The notes under the pieces: generated by a model | The model's input: the letters and a program-made list of their open reading frames with translations, nothing else | Told to the model about the DNA's origin: nothing | Databases searched by the model: none | Position numbers and translations under genes: made by a program | Assembly: GCA_973895155.1 (NCBI GenBank) | Contig: OZ316891.1 | Span: 24,862,001 to 24,926,000, forward strand | Source: Marsupella aquatica | Lineage: Eukaryota; Marchantiophyta | DNA length: 64,000 nucleotides | Reading direction: 5' to 3' | Part shown: one piece after another, positions 40,101 to 51,032 of the stretch | Layout of the letters: each line of letters starts with the position of its first letter | Numbering within the stretch: position 1 is the stretch's first letter

Positions 40101-40368
40101 GAAAGTAGTTATTATTCACACCGGTGATCTTGTGTTACTTTATGACAGTAGGTATAGTAGGTTTCCAGGGAAGCTTTACACTCGCTGGTTAGGACCCTTT
40201 AGAGTAACCATGAGGTTCTCCAATGGCTCCATACAATTGGCCAACATTACGGGAGAAGTGTATCCAGTTCGTATTCACTACGACCGCCTCAAGAAATACT
40301 ATATGGACGAAGATGAAGTTGTTCACGAGGACGCTTCACAATTAAGTGGGGAGCTATGTGATGCCTAG
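37099..40368 (+). CDS. pol: Element C pol: reverse transcriptase, RNase H, integrase
   Basis: Open for 1,089 codons; the left limit is a stop, and the first codon is GTG, so expression probably depends on fusion with the protease frame. RT: KPKIRVCQDYRKLNETTLKD, FIDDFAVF (the YxDD box as FIDD), LLGHKVSKKGI. RNase H: VFVDVSGFCIGSVLSQ with later E and D residues (TTEREALGVIY, FHTDHESLKYL). Integrase: zinc site H…H…CDPC, then WGIDYIGPL (D), VSDRGTHFLND (D), PKANGLTERANG (E). A C-terminal region LYTRWLGPFRVT…VRIHYDRLKKYY follows. No chromodomain is seen. The last codons C-D-A and TAG lie in the 3' LTR. Confidence 0.95.
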   Translation: MGSNTRGRGGFSSGVVAEPAGSTTPSIIGKELETKGLAYKPIMRAEQIEALLEAGRAQRPDPQEEEADEMHRHYPEPRQEGKPTTNSKPDRQARGQSVGTKMATDSASTAEIPVYGGMRLERLEAGLDPNLKKQINMIQARQYRKLDLGEGRELNLGRDLAPELEKEISDLLIEFQDVFAWSHQDLKGVDPKLGEHQIDLMLGAKSIRQPIRRMNPKYSLMVKTEIDKLVEAGFITPVLHSDWVSPIVIVPKKAGPDGKPKIRVCQDYRKLNETTLKDHFPLPFTDMVLDMVASHELYSFMDGYSGYNQIRIRQEDQIKTAFITEWGIYVFNRMPFGLCNAPAMFQQLMVNIFHDYLRKFMEIFIDDFAVFGRALKHAKYLRKTFMRCREVGLKLHPDKCFFAVTEGVLLGHKVSKKGIEIDKGKLAVWLDIMRPKNIKDVRSFLGCIGYYRRFIKDFAKLALPLTNMLKAGADFEPTPERVTAVVELKQILVEAPVMIAPDWNKDFHVFVDVSGFCIGSVLSQLDEKGRDHPIYFASRQLADAERNYSTTEREALGVIYSCKKFRHYLLGYKVIFHTDHESLKYLVNKPDLTGRVARWILLLQEFDYELKIKPGKLHANADFFSRITGEPATDCIDDRFPDEELFVVDLAETWYPEILQFLSTSRLQLGLTREQAAVFLRKVRQYQCIKGILHKHGINGTIQRCLEKGEVKRVLRAMHGEEAGGHFAPVTTAKKILNAGYWWPTLHRDVYQFIKQCDPCQRAGGPRASTRHPLHPILPLAPFEKWGIDYIGPLKPLTHPRRNKYIILATDYATKWVEARPTTKDDAITMARFMYEQIFTRYGAPLQLVSDRGTHFLNDIISRLNEQYLVRHRPTTPYHPKANGLTERANGIIGKILNKTVAQNKLDWDDKLFAAVFAYNLAYKSTTGHTPFFLTFGQEALVPMQLEIPTFQVTIEERASAEESLKEREYRLEALEEARMISAERVEYRQNIMKQQYDKKLKVVIIHTGDLVLLYDSRYSRFPGKLYTRWLGPFRVTMRFSNGSIQLANITGEVYPVRIHYDRLKKYYMDEDEVVHEDASQLSGELCDA
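40344..40356 (+). promoter_or_regulatory. Polypurine tract of element C
   Basis: AAGTGGGGAG and CTA directly precede the 3' LTR start (40357). This is the expected plus-strand primer position. It overlaps the last pol codons. Confidence 0.75.
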
Positions 40369-43300
40369 CCAGGAATCACTCGGCCAGTTAAGGGGGTAAA
40401 GCAGGAATACACCCTGGAAACACTTTAGTATAGGGACAAAACAAGAAGAATATAAATAATTAGGGGCGACTATGGAACCCGGGCCGAGGCCGGAGGTAAG
40501 AACGCTGGGGGTGAAAACTCGATTAGGGTTAGGGCGTACTAAGCATCGGCGGCTGGGAAGGATCAACGGGAGGAAGGGCCGAAGGAGGAGAGGGGTAAGG
40601 AGCGCTTGCAGGAGACAGTGGCTCATTTGCGAGCAGGAACTAGGCAGACGACTACGGGAGGCCAACTACTGTTAGCTGCTTAGGCAAGCACTCGGGGAGG
40701 GAGTAGATACCAACGATCGACCTAAGGAGGGTATGAGCAACGTCAATCAAGCGGCACATTTCTGGGGATGCCTGTTCGAACGGGCAACTGAGTACATCAA
40801 GACTTACGAGGACGAAGAATCAGAAAGAGCAGCTCGAGAACGACAGGAGCTCGCTAGATTGTGGGAGCTGCAGAAAACGGCTTTCTTAGGAGGCGAACTC
40901 ATCAAGGCTGAGTTCTTGTGGACTCCTACTTCCAATCAGCTTGACGATCTTCTGTTTTGCAAAGACAGCATCATCGGCATCCGAGAGGCCATCAAGAACT
41001 GCAATGACATACACTGGGAATTAAAGGGTAGCACAGAAAGGTGGACCCAGGCAACAGTGCTAGGAGAAACCTCCACGGCAGCTGAGATGAAGAGGAAGGG
41101 AGTCGTCAACGATGAAGCCACCCCGGCAAAAAGAACGAGGTTGGCGGCACCAAAGAAACCAGCCGAACAGCAGAGTAGGAGGCAGAGTGAAGCCGAGGAG
41201 GAGGAAAGCGACCCCATCAACGCCATTCCAACCAGGGATGACACTTGGAAGGGCTGGGCGGCAACTCTACCAATGGAGGTGCAACTACATTTTGCACGGG
41301 AGGAGGATGCATGCTTTACGGCCATGCAGACCAAGAAGTACCAAGGCTTCATGGCCGGATCCGGCTTGCAAGCCTTTGTACGATTACCATGGCTGAAGCC
41401 GGAGGTGCCGGATTCAGACCTATTAGAATTCGTGGGGTCATGGGAACCCGAGACCAATTGCACGAGGATATATGGGAAGGATTTCTATCTTACTCCCAAG
41501 GTGATTGCCGAAGTGTTTGGCTTGCCGATAGGCAATAAGACCAAGGTTGATACCAGGAAGACCTTGCCTGACAAAGAGTTCCGGTCGTTCCCCGGACCAT
41601 CAACGAAGAATGGCTTCTTTCGGAGCACCTGTACCAACCCGCACATTGGAGAGATGATCGACTTCTTGCGGGTAACCATGCATTGTAACTTGCCGAGGGC
41701 AGAGATCGGCAAGGCACAGGTCTATCTGGCAGAGAGACCAGACCCAAGCCGGGACTACAACGGGTACCTCCTCAACCAATTGAAGAAAATCTTGAAGGAG
41801 GAGCAGCAGGTAATCGGCATGGGGAGCGTGTCGCGGCTTGGCTATCACATGCCACTATTGTGCCGGTATGCCAGAGGTCAGACCTTTGCCCCGGTACTTC
41901 CCCTACAGGCAAGGGCACCAGTTCCGGAACAGAGACAGGCAACGGAGAAACCCAAACCGCCCTACAGTCCTACAATCGACCAGGTGTTTAGACCAAGAAC
42001 GGAGGACTTGCCGATGCAGCAACCAGGCATGCAGAGTCTGCTGAAGCTGCTGGAGAAAGAAAAGAGATCGGCATCGGCAATGACAACGGCAGTGGCAACA
42101 ATGCAGGACACTGCCCCAGAGGTCAACTTAAGCAGACTTAGAAGGGAAGACCCCTCTACCGGAGTCTCAAGCTCTGAATCTGAGGCAGAATTGCCGGAAG
42201 CTCCTACCAACGAAGAAGAGAGGGAGAAGCCGGAAGTAGAAGAAGTAGAGGAGGCAGTAGAGGACTGTGGCCATGATAACTCCGGCTATGGGTCGGACCA
42301 TCACATTCCAGGAGTAAGGACCTGTGGCCGGTTTATCCCCACACTTCCAAGGGTAGTACGAGGAGACCCCAACCAGCAGAGTAGCCCTGAGTCTCCTCCA
42401 CCAGATGTTGCTCCCCCGAGCTTTGACGGCATAAAATAGACGGCGCTGGAATTTCAGGAGCGAATCAGGCAGGAAGAGGAAGCAGCCCTGGCTAGGGAAA
42501 AGCATTTACCAGGAGGAGATTGGCCGGAGGACATTAGGCGGCTAGCCGAAAAAGGAAGCAAACCTCTAGCCACGATTGAAGAGACCCGCAAGACGGCTTG
42601 GGAGCAAAGGCCGCGATGGGCGATGCCGATCACTTCTACTTACTCCACCTACGCTAAGAATAGAGCCAGGGAGTATGGTGAGATGTGTGGGGAACTTTGC
42701 GCTCGGCATCTTTGGGGAGGAATTGGAGGTAGGACCCTTTTTCCATAGGGAGCAGTTGGAGAAGCGCCAATTGGAAGAAGCGGTGGCCTTGGAAAGAAGC
42801 AAGAAGGACGAGGTCATCCGTCGGCTTAGGGAAAGGGAAGCCGAAATCAAGGACCTGAGGGCGGCCAAGAAAGCCCAAGATGAGCTGCGGATTAAACGGC
42901 ATGAGCTAAATATCATGCAGGGGCAGTTGGACGCAGCGCAGGCTGCTGGTCAGATTATCAAGGATAAACTGACTCAGACCCAGAGAGATTTGGCCGACGC
43001 AATCAAGGAGAGGGAGAAGTGGAAGCAAGAGCTGAGGAATGCAGAGGAGGCCCACATAACAGCTAACAACCGGGCCATGGCGGAGACCCAAAGAAAGGAA
43101 CAGGCGTTGAAAGGGGAGCTCGAGAAAAGCCGCGGAGCCCTTGAGCAGAAGGAGGCCGAGTTAGGGAAATCCTATCAAGGGATTATTGCGCTGCAGCAGG
43201 AGCTTGCTTCCCTAACGGCCAGCTTCAAGGCCGACCTAAGGGAGAAGGACGTGATGCTCGATCAGACTTATGCCAAGATGAACCAGATGGAGTCTGTCAT

Positions 43301-44931
43301 CATTGCAGAGCTCGACAAGGAGCTAAGAGCAACCCGGGAGGAGAGGGCTACCTTGAAGAAGGAATTGGAGGAAGCCCACAGGGAGCAGGAGGAGGCCAAA
43401 AACGAGCTAGAGGGGGCACGTAAGGACCTGGATGAGACCCAAGAGGAGTTGGAGGAAATCACGAGGAAGATGGAGAACCTACAGCGGCGGGCCGACAACC
43501 AAACAGAGCGGCAGAAGAAACAAGCCGCAGTATTTAAATGCTTAGCTGCAGCAGGTCCATCTCCCGTTGGGGCGAACCAGTTACCAGGGGTGGTAATTGC
43601 CAAAGGACAAGCCGCGCCACCTGCACCAGTGCTGGAAGTAAGTGGGAAGGGGAAGGGACCAGCTGCCGAGCCAGCGACGAAGAAGAAGCGGAAACCTTCA
43701 GGGTCAAGGAGTAATAGGACTCCACAGGCCGTGGTGATCAAGGAGGTAGACCCAGCACCGACCCCAGACAGGGTCACGGCTAAGGATCCAACTACCCTAC
43801 AAGAAGGGGAAGCCGAAGCCGTGGGAGTGGCTGAGGCCGAAGCCGTGGGTATTGCCGAGGCCGGTGTCGAGGCCGAAGCCGAAGGTGGACCCAGTCAGGC
43901 CGAGGGAGAGTTGACTCGGTCAAGGGCAGGTAATCTGTCAGTGGGCAGGCCAACGGCAGTGGCTGAGGAGGAAGTGTTGGGGGCGTCCATTGAGGATCCA
44001 CCACCGGTATCGTGACGGTGCAAGGGCGCCGTTCCTTTTAGAAAGGGCGGACGTGGAGGTAGGAGGCGTGAGTGGGCCGGGCGGGCGCTGATCTCCAAGT
44101 TTAGGATTAGGATCAGGACCAGGAGCGGCCCTGACACTTAGCTTAGTGGGATTGCGGTTCCACTGGTAGGAGCAACACTTGTGCTCCTGCCTTGCTGTAC
44201 ATAGGTAGATTCGGGCAAGTAGATTACTGTCAGGTAGATTAGGCTTACGCTGCAAAGAATTAGGCGGATCCACTACCAGGATAAGTACCTGGGCAGCGGG
44301 GAGCTCAAGGCCTCTTCTTTAGCAAGTTTTTAGTTTGCACCAGCCGGGTTGGGATCAAGTAGTAAGAGAAGCTCTCGGTTAGTTATACTGTGACCTTGTG
44401 TATATTCATGTTTCCTCATGCCTAAGAGCTGAATAGAGTTGGCCTCACGGCTTAGTTCGCAGAGCTTGTGTATGAGATGTACTGTTTGTATGGCAAGTGC
44501 ATGGTATGACTCAGTCAGAAGGAGTCATTTTACTATTTGTGTGTCACATTAACTTGTGTGAAGAGTGCCCACATCAACTAATAGGGAAAGGAAAGTAAGC
44601 AAGGGAGTGAGAGTTGGATGTGTCGAGCTGAGAGAGGTCTTAGCGGCTTAACCAAGCCTATTGGGGATCATTCCGGCGGCGGAATCCAAACATACCTAAC
44701 AAGAAGGAGAGGTAGACAAGGGAAGGCCTAGAGTAGGCCGGCTTCATATCTCATGACCTGATGAAGGATCTGTCCAGTATATGTGTGTAAAATGTTAATA
44801 GATGTAGAAGAGGTTTAGCAGCGTCCCATGCCGCTAAGCCGCGGAAACGGCCCCGCCAAGCGCGAAACCTGCGGGAATCGGCTTGTGCTGGGGGGGTTTC
44901 TTGGGTTCAGGGAGCCATGGGACGCACCACA
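40357..44931 (+). repeat. 3' LTR of element C
   Basis: Matches 29556-34129 apart from scattered substitutions and one extra T near 42697. It is followed by GTATA. Confidence 0.96.
40472..44015 (+). pseudogene. 3' LTR-encoded protein copy, two stops and one frameshift
   Basis: Same modules as the 5' LTR copy. TAG at 40673-40675 (CAG elsewhere) and TAG at 42437-42439 (shared with the 5' LTR). One extra T near 42697 shifts the frame inside the start of the coiled-coil half. The 568-codon stretch 40733-42439 holds the FW and mobile-domain-like modules intact. The coiled-coil half is open from about 42700 to 44015. Confidence 0.75.
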
Positions 44932-44936
44932 GTATA

Positions 44937-45355
44937 ACTCAGTCAGAAGGAGTCATTTTGCTATTTGTGTGTCGCATTAACTTGTGTGAAGAGTGCCCAC
45001 ATCAATGAAGGGAAGTAGAAAGGGAGTGAGAGTTGGATGTGTCAAGCTGAGAGAGGTCTTAGCGGCTTAACCAAACCAATTGGGGATCATTCCGGCGGCG
45101 GAATCCAAACATACCTAATGGAAGACCAGGAGAGGAATACAAGGGAGGGCCTAGAATAGGCCGGCTAAGTATCTCATGACCCGATGAAGGATCTGTCCAG
45201 TATATGTGTGTAAAATGTTAATAGTAGTTGAAGGAGAGTTAGCAGCGTCCCATGCCGCTAAGCCGAGGAAACGGCCTCGTCAAGGACGAAACCTGCGGGA
45301 ATCAGCTTAAGCAAGGGGGTTTTCTTGGGTTTGGGGAGCCATGGGACACACCACA
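44937..45355 (+). mobile_element. LTR 2 last segment (noncoding LTR tail)
   Basis: Collinear with the last 420 bp of the element C LTR (ACTCAGTCAGAAGGAGTC… to GACACACCACA) but more diverged. It continues LTR 2 after element C. Confidence 0.85.
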
Positions 45356-46141
45356 GTATTGGAGATGAAGCAGGGTCTTGCAATTGAAGTGGACGCATCG
45401 ACAACGGAGCTACAAAAGAAATGCGAGACAGTTATCGTGCATGTTGATCGGAGCCGAAAGCCAAGAGTCAAGGCCAAGAATGAATCTACAGCTTCTAGTG
45501 AATCAACTTGCTCTCATAAAAAAAAGTAAGTATGCCCCATAGGATTTAGTAAGGGATTTTTGCTCTTCTTTAGATGAGGCAATTTGACCCCGATTGATAC
45601 TAGCGGCGAGCGCTATTACTAGATCCAAATCTGTTTAGTAATGTATCTCTATCTTTCAGGGGGAAGGAAGTTGGATGCCACCGATGATGTAAAAGAGGAC
45701 GCTACTCCTCAAGCCTTTGAAGCTAATACTGCTGCGGAAAATACACCAGATCTGGGAACCCTTGGGGAGAGTGGACAAGCAGTGGTTCCTGTGGACGCCA
45801 CAAGTATGAAGAAGAAGAAAAAGAGAGGAGCAGTTGATGATAGGCTCGAATCTTCTTCTCGAGATTAGGTTGCATCAACTATTGCAGAGAGATGTAGGGA
45901 ATTTCAAACGGAAGTCTACTTGACATTGTTTTGTTGAGTCAAGTGTTATAGAATGTTTTGATTCGCTGTTTAACAAGGGAGAGAAGCCAAAATGGGTTTC
46001 TAATATTGAAGGTTGGGGGAATCAGCCTTATGGGCAAACCAATTATTACCTTATAAATTTTTTCAGACCTAAACTGGTCTAGGCATGCTGGAACGTATAC
46101 TGAGGTCACGCAGACGTGACCATTTTTAAGGGGGGGGTGCA
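45356..46141 (+). other. Lys/Ser-rich coding fragment, possibly two exons, then noncoding
   Basis: 45356-45525 reads EMKQGLAIEVDASTTELQKK and then a Lys/Ser-rich tail, ending at a run of A before GTAAGTATG (possible donor). CTTTCAG near 45660 (possible acceptor) precedes LDATDDVKEDATPQAFEANT and KKKKKRGAV, with a stop at 45866. The two pieces do not join in frame with the splice that looks best. No family is recognised. 45869-46141 shows nothing further. Confidence 0.3.
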
Positions 46142-46410
46142 AGTCGCGGAACTCAACAGTTACCTTAACACTTAGCTCCGGCGTTGCTGACTCCGACGCC
46201 AAGCTCCCTTATGGTCCAGGCTCGGATAGGCCATCCGGGGAGGACTTAGCATGGGGCGACTTGTGGGCATATATTGGGAAGTGGCACTGGCAAAGGCAAG
46301 GCGCCAAGCCGGTGACACACACTAAGGACCTTGGCTAGCTGGGAGCTGGTCGGGTCAAGGGGGATATGGGCTGGGTTCAAGGTCGACCGTCCGGACCCCC
46401 GAACGGTGTC
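46142..46410 (+). repeat. Repeat unit R1, plus orientation
   Basis: Starts AGTCGCGGAACTC and contains CTTAACACTTAGCTCCGG and GGCCATCCGGGGAGGACTTA. It is clearly similar over about 250 bp to the reverse complement of 48775-49036, so the two copies form a spaced inverted pair. Confidence 0.75.
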
Positions 46411-47207
46411 ACGAGGACTTAAAGTTAAGAGGGGCTCCTCGGGTAAACTGCGCGTTTCTAGTTGTGATTGGGACAGGCGACAAACACTTTTCGGAGCAAA
46501 CTCTCACTCCTTTATTTTTTTTACTTTTCTCACAATGGTTACAATGGGTGCCCTTGAGTAAGCTTGCTTGCAAGAGTTTGGTAGCTGACCCTTTGGCGGG
46601 CCGCTACCTCTAACTTGTCGAGCTGAACTCCTAGAGTGACTATCTACTCAAAATCTGACGGAAAAACTCTCCTCCTTAGCTCACAAAACCAAATCTGACT
46701 AGCTACTCCACTAGTCTAAAACAGCTCACACAAAACTTGGGCCTGGACCAACGAGGCTCCAAACTCAAAAATTCCCCACCTGGATCCAACACTCGCACAG
46801 AACTCCAAAACCGTCGCACAACAGTCAAGTTCCGTAGAACGGAGCAGAACTCACAAAACATAACTCAACAAATCTCAAAAGACAACTGCCAACCTTAATG
46901 AGCCAAGGCTCAAGTCTTAAATAGCATCCGAAACCCAACCTTCCAGCCTGAGCTAGCTGCCATCAACAAGGCTCATCCAAACTCCAAGCCTGGTGACTCA
47001 CCCGAACACCAAACCTAGTGACGACGAGTCACCCAAACATCAAACCTCAATCCATCCAACCAAGCAGCCCCTCCGAGTCAGCATGCACGCAACCCAACCG
47101 GGAGGCCTCGCCCATCATCCCCTATAAAAGCCATTCCTGAGCCAAAATCTTTCGGCACGACATCCTCCCGCAGTAAACCTGAGCAGCCTCTGGTCTGCTC
47201 CAATCCA
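46411..47207. other. Noncoding stretch, probably part of the G2 3' region
   Basis: No gene is recognised. CCTATAAAAG at 47122-47131 looks like a plus-strand TATA box but has no gene to serve; the nearby G2 pol end is on the other strand. Confidence 0.3.
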
Positions 47208-47595
47208 TCAGATTTCTTCTAAGTCTGAGTCTGAACTTGAGCCATGCGCCTGGACCACTTCCTCCTCAAGAAACTCAAACCCAAAGCCTTTAGGCTCGAC
47301 CTTAGGCACTCCACTTTCCAGAAACCCAAAGTCCAACTCATCTGAATCAGAACCAGTCAAGCCACTTTCAAAACTCAAGTCCATCGGATGCGCCTGGACC
47401 AGCGCCTCATCTTCAAATTCACTAAAGTCGGAACTTGAGTCCATTCCCTTCTTGGTCCTTCTATTGCAGATCTTCACCCTTTTCCCTGCGTAAGGTACTT
47501 GGTGAATCGTTCCATCCAACTCCTTAATAGTGTAGGTCGCATTTGCATGAACAACAACCACCACATACGGACCTTGAGTGGTGGACCTTGCCACC
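47208..47595 (-). pseudogene. G2 element pol C-terminal tail
   Basis: The minus strand reads ARSTTQGPYVVVVVHANATY, then TIKELDGTIHQVPYAGKRVK. This is the post-integrase tail seen in Ty3 polyproteins (GPYxVxxVHxNxTYxLxELDGT…GKRxK). An acidic C terminus follows, ending at 47208. It is separated from the rest of pol (49043 onward) by a 1.4-kb insert. Confidence 0.7.
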
Positions 47596-49032
47596 CAGCG
47601 CACCCTCACCAATCCCAGCACTTGCGCCTAAGTGCCCTTGGTGCCCGAACGCCTCCACGGAATACCCGAGCAAGCATCCAAGTGCCCCTAGCACCACCAG
47701 CGGCCACTCCCATACGAAGCCGCACTTGCTCACCTGCACGATCGCTACTCCACGGTCCTCACTGTCTGCACAAACAACCAAGCACCTCAGTAAGTAACCC
47801 CTCCAAATCTAGAACTTGCCAAGTCTAGCATCCTAACTCAAGCTCAACAGACGTTGGTAAATAGGTCAACAATAGGTCCTCCCGATGCCATAAGCCGGAA
47901 CCAGAACCCACGCCCATTGTCCGTCCAGGACAGCTCCTTCCTTGGGCGCGGCCTGGGTTCCCCCTCATACCTATCCATCACCAACTGACCGCCCTGACCT
48001 CAGGACATACTCATGGCCCAAATAGCGTAGCTTGTCCTAAAGCTTGTCTCAACACGCCGGGACCAGAACGGCCCCGACTCTAACACCGACTCCCAGTTTG
48101 CCCCACTGATGGTCTAGGGACCGAGCATCCTTGGGACTCAGCCTCCATACCTACTTGGCCTTGCCTCCCCAACGCAAGCTCCCTTGGGAGGCTGAACGCG
48201 GCTTGGCTGCTATTCAGCAGGATTTGGCAAACGGGCGAGCTAACACCCGCAAACCACAAGAACCCATGGCACCCCCAGACCCAGCTGAGATTTCCAACGC
48301 ACCTAAGAAGTCCTCCAACGGACTTCCCATTGGGAAGATATCGTCATTTCTGTTTGGCGGTTTTCCTTAGTGTCGCGACCACCGCAACTTACAACTTTGG
48401 CTTGCCCTTAGCCCCCAGGGAGACACCACTCCCCTCATATATGCTTCTGGGGACCTGCCACCCCCAGACCAGCTTTGGTCCCTAAACATTTGGCCTCCAA
48501 CCCGGATCCCATCGCGCATAATGGGCGCGCCACCAACTGACAACGCCCATAACTTTCTTGATAGGCATCCGCAAGCGGAGTGTCTTAGCCCGTTGTGACC
48601 GGGCCAACCCAGTGCTCATGCCTAGGCCCTCAGGTCTGATTGCCGCTCGAGGCCCCTGACCGGCCCAACCCGGATCCGGCCACAACTTGCGCCCCAAGCG
48701 TCCGTTGCCAATGGCATCAACTCCATTGGCCTTGGGCCCAAGAGGAGCTCACTCCCAAGCCCTCAGAACTCAAAGCCCATCCGATGGTCCGGACGGCCAC
48801 CCTTGAGCCCGGCCCATTTCCCCTTGACCCAACCAGCCATAGGCTAGTTCAAGTCCTTAGTGTGTGTCCCCAGCTTGGCCCCTTGCCTTGCTAGTGTCAC
48901 GTCTCATTGCCCACAAGTCTTCCCATGCTAAGTCCTCCCCGGATGGCCCATCCAGGCCTGGACCATAAGGGAGCTCGGCGTCGAAGTCAGTGACACCGGA
49001 GCTAAGTGTTAAGGTAGTCGAGTTCCGCGACT
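47596..49032 (-). mobile_element. 1.4-kb insert in G2 pol with 10-bp flanking duplication
   Basis: CCTTGCCACC occurs at 47586-47595 and 49033-49042. Joining the flanks brings KFA and the GPYVV tail of pol close together, as in related polyproteins. The insert has no clear terminal inverted repeat or TG…CA ends. Its right end carries repeat R1 (48775-49036, minus). A 9-11-bp duplication suits Mutator-like elements, but the type is uncertain. Minus-strand GRDTSKARGQAGDTH-like frames inside are not convincing genes. Confidence 0.5.
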
Positions 49033-49042
49033 CCTTGCCACC

Positions 49043-51028
49043 TTCAAGCAAACTTGTTTTGGCTCAAGTGTTGCTTGTCCAACTTATTCTCGTAAATCAG
49101 AACCCAATCCCCTTCCTTGACCAAGACAAGCCTCAACCAATTAGTCCTGTCAAACCTGCCCTTGTTCCTTAACCTCGCCATCTTCAATTGCTTCTAAGCC
49201 ACCTCAATCTTTGCAGGTAACAAGTTGAAGTGTTCGATCCTTCGAACCAGCAACTCCTCTCTCGAAACTTCATCTTTCCAACCAATCAGTCGCCAGCTGC
49301 AAACATCTTCCTCGAGTGGCATCATCGGCAAGTGCCCAGTAAGTAGCTCAACCGGAACGTATCCGGTCACTGAGCTACAAGTCATCTGATCCGCTAACAG
49401 AGCAAGTGGAAGAAGACTTGACCACCTGCCCAAGTCCCCATCACAAGCCTTAGCCAAAGTGCTCACAATCTGAATATGCCCCCTTTCAGATTTCCCATTG
49501 CCTTCCGGATTGTAACTCAAAGTCAGCTTCAGTTTGATGCGGTATTGGTCAAAAAACTCTTGCGCTTCCTTGGAGCTGAGCTCCCCCCTATCAGCTCTAA
49601 TCCTTGTAAAGCATCCATGCCTTGCAATAATGTCCTCAAGTATGAACTGGCAAACAGCAGCAGTAGTGTTCAAAACCAACGCTCTCCCTTCCACATAAGA
49701 AGACAAGTCTTCTCTCGCCAAAACCAAGTATCTTGCCCCATTGCTCTCCCTCGGCATGTACACCACATCAACAGCCCATTGAAAGTGTAGAGCCACGGGG
49801 TAAGTCGAAACCAATCCATCCCTATGTTGGATCCTTGAGTAAAACTGGCAAATCTTGCAAGTCTTGACATAGTCTCGAACGGCCAAGTATAAACCTCGCC
49901 ACCAGTACAATTTTTGAACCCTCTTGTAAGTCGAATGCACCCCTTTGTGCCCAGCCATGTCAGCATCATGGCACTCTTTGAGAATTCGGTCTTTCTCATC
50001 CTTGGTATCCACAACCCTCTGCAACAACTTACTTGGGTCCTTATGCCTTTGCCACAAGTAGCCCTCCCTCAATAGGAACTTGTAAGATCTCTTCCGAATC
50101 TTGACAAACTCTTGGTAACTCCACTCTGGTTGCTTCTCCAAAGTGCTAATGTAACGCCCGATATCCAGCAACTCTCCCGAGTAGAGTCCTTCCTTGAACT
50201 CTAGACTTCCAACACTTTTGGTTCCAATCACCTCGCCAACTCTCGTTGCTACCTCATTTTCGAATCTTGCCCTTGACAGTATGTCGGCAACCGGATTATC
50301 CTTTCTTGCAATGTGACTTAGCTCAAGGTTGAACATCCAAATGAAAGCAATCCACCTGAGCATTGCTATGTCAGGCGTGTCACAATTTGCGATCATTTCC
50401 AGCAGCGATTGGCAATCAGTCTCAACCACCACCGGCGCCCCAATCAAATAGTTCCTCTCCTGATGGAGTGCCACTTTGGCACCCCACAGCTCCCTCTTAA
50501 CTTGGGCATATCTCCTTTGCCTTTCCGTAAAAACTTTTGCCCCAAATCTGATAGCATACCTTTCCCCATTCTCGTCATCTTGCCCAACAGCCCACCTGGC
50601 TGCAAACGGACTCGCATCAACAGTCATGATCAGTGGTCGCCCACTCTCATAGTCCGCAGCTTGAAGAACTGGCGATCTCATGAGAGCGCTCTTAAGCTTG
50701 GCCATTGCTTCACTATGCTTGAGCAACCATCTCCACTTAACCTTTTTCCTCAACAGCTTGTAGAGCGGGTCCGCCAGGTGCAAGAAATGAGGGATCCAGA
50801 TCTTGTAGAAGACACAAGCACCCAGAAACCTCCAAACTTTTGGCATCGATTCACAATCCTTCATCTCGCTAATAGCTCTCACCTTGTCCATGTTCAGCTT
50901 CCTTCCATATGATCCGCACATTTGCCCAACGACTTTCACCTCTTTCATCCCGAATTCAGACTTCTCCCCCAGAAGAGTGACTCCCACATCGATCAGCTTC
51001 TCAAGAACCGCCTTGACATCAGTAATGT
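49043..51028 (-). pseudogene. pol: G2 element pol: RT end, RNase H, integrase
   Basis: The frame is open over 49194-50987 (597 codons) and extends upstream as WDHITDVKAVLEKLIDVGVT to the MITE. RT thumb: KVVGQMCGSYGRKLNMDKV. RNase H: PLIMTVDASPFAARWAV (D), KRELWGAKVALHQ (E), VVVETDCQSLLEM (D). Integrase: zinc site DADMAGHKGVHST…CKIC; catalytic residues in FQWAVDVVYMP, RADRGELSSKEAQEF and GNGKSERGHIQ. A TAG closes the frame at 49194-49196. The same frame then continues MARLRNKGRFDRTNWLRL…LVKEGDWVLIYENKLDKQH to a TGA next to the insert. Both stops fit single transitions. Confidence 0.85.
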
Positions 51029-51032
51029 GATC

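Larger units (their letters stand above)
29556..44931 (+). mobile_element. Complete Ty3/gypsy retrotransposon (element C) with 4.57-kb coding LTRs
   Basis: The 5' LTR is 29556-34129 (4,574 bp) and the 3' LTR 40357-44931 (4,575 bp); both start TGTGATGCC and end CACCACA. The target duplication is GTATA (29551-29555 and 44932-44936). The internal region holds a primer-binding site, gag, zinc knuckles, protease, RT, RNase H, integrase and a polypurine tract. The LTRs are nearly identical by eye, so insertion was recent. Pol lacks an obvious chromodomain and integrase precedes no further domain, so it looks like a non-chromovirus (Tat/Athila-like) Ty3 lineage; that assignment is tentative. Several in-frame stops mean this copy is probably not autonomous. 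Confidence 0.95.
17296..45355 (+). mobile_element. Solo LTR 2 (element C family), interrupted by three later insertions
   Basis: It starts TGTGATGCCTAGCC at 17296 and ends GACACACCACA at 45355. Flanks are GTATC (17291-17295) and GTATT (45356-45360), a 5-bp duplication with one change. The LTR segments are 17296-18443, 22281-24455, 28946-29555 and 44937-45355. The gaps are solo LTR A, solo LTR B and the complete element C. Many stops and indels make it one of the older members of the nest. Confidence 0.88.

Noticed and set aside
45341-45868. A two-exon host gene
   Set aside because: The best donor and acceptor do not keep a frame, and no protein family is recognised; kept only as a fragment.
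47122-47131. TATA box CCTATAAAAG as promoter of a plus-strand gene
   Set aside because: No plus-strand gene follows; only the minus-strand tail of G2 pol lies beyond it.
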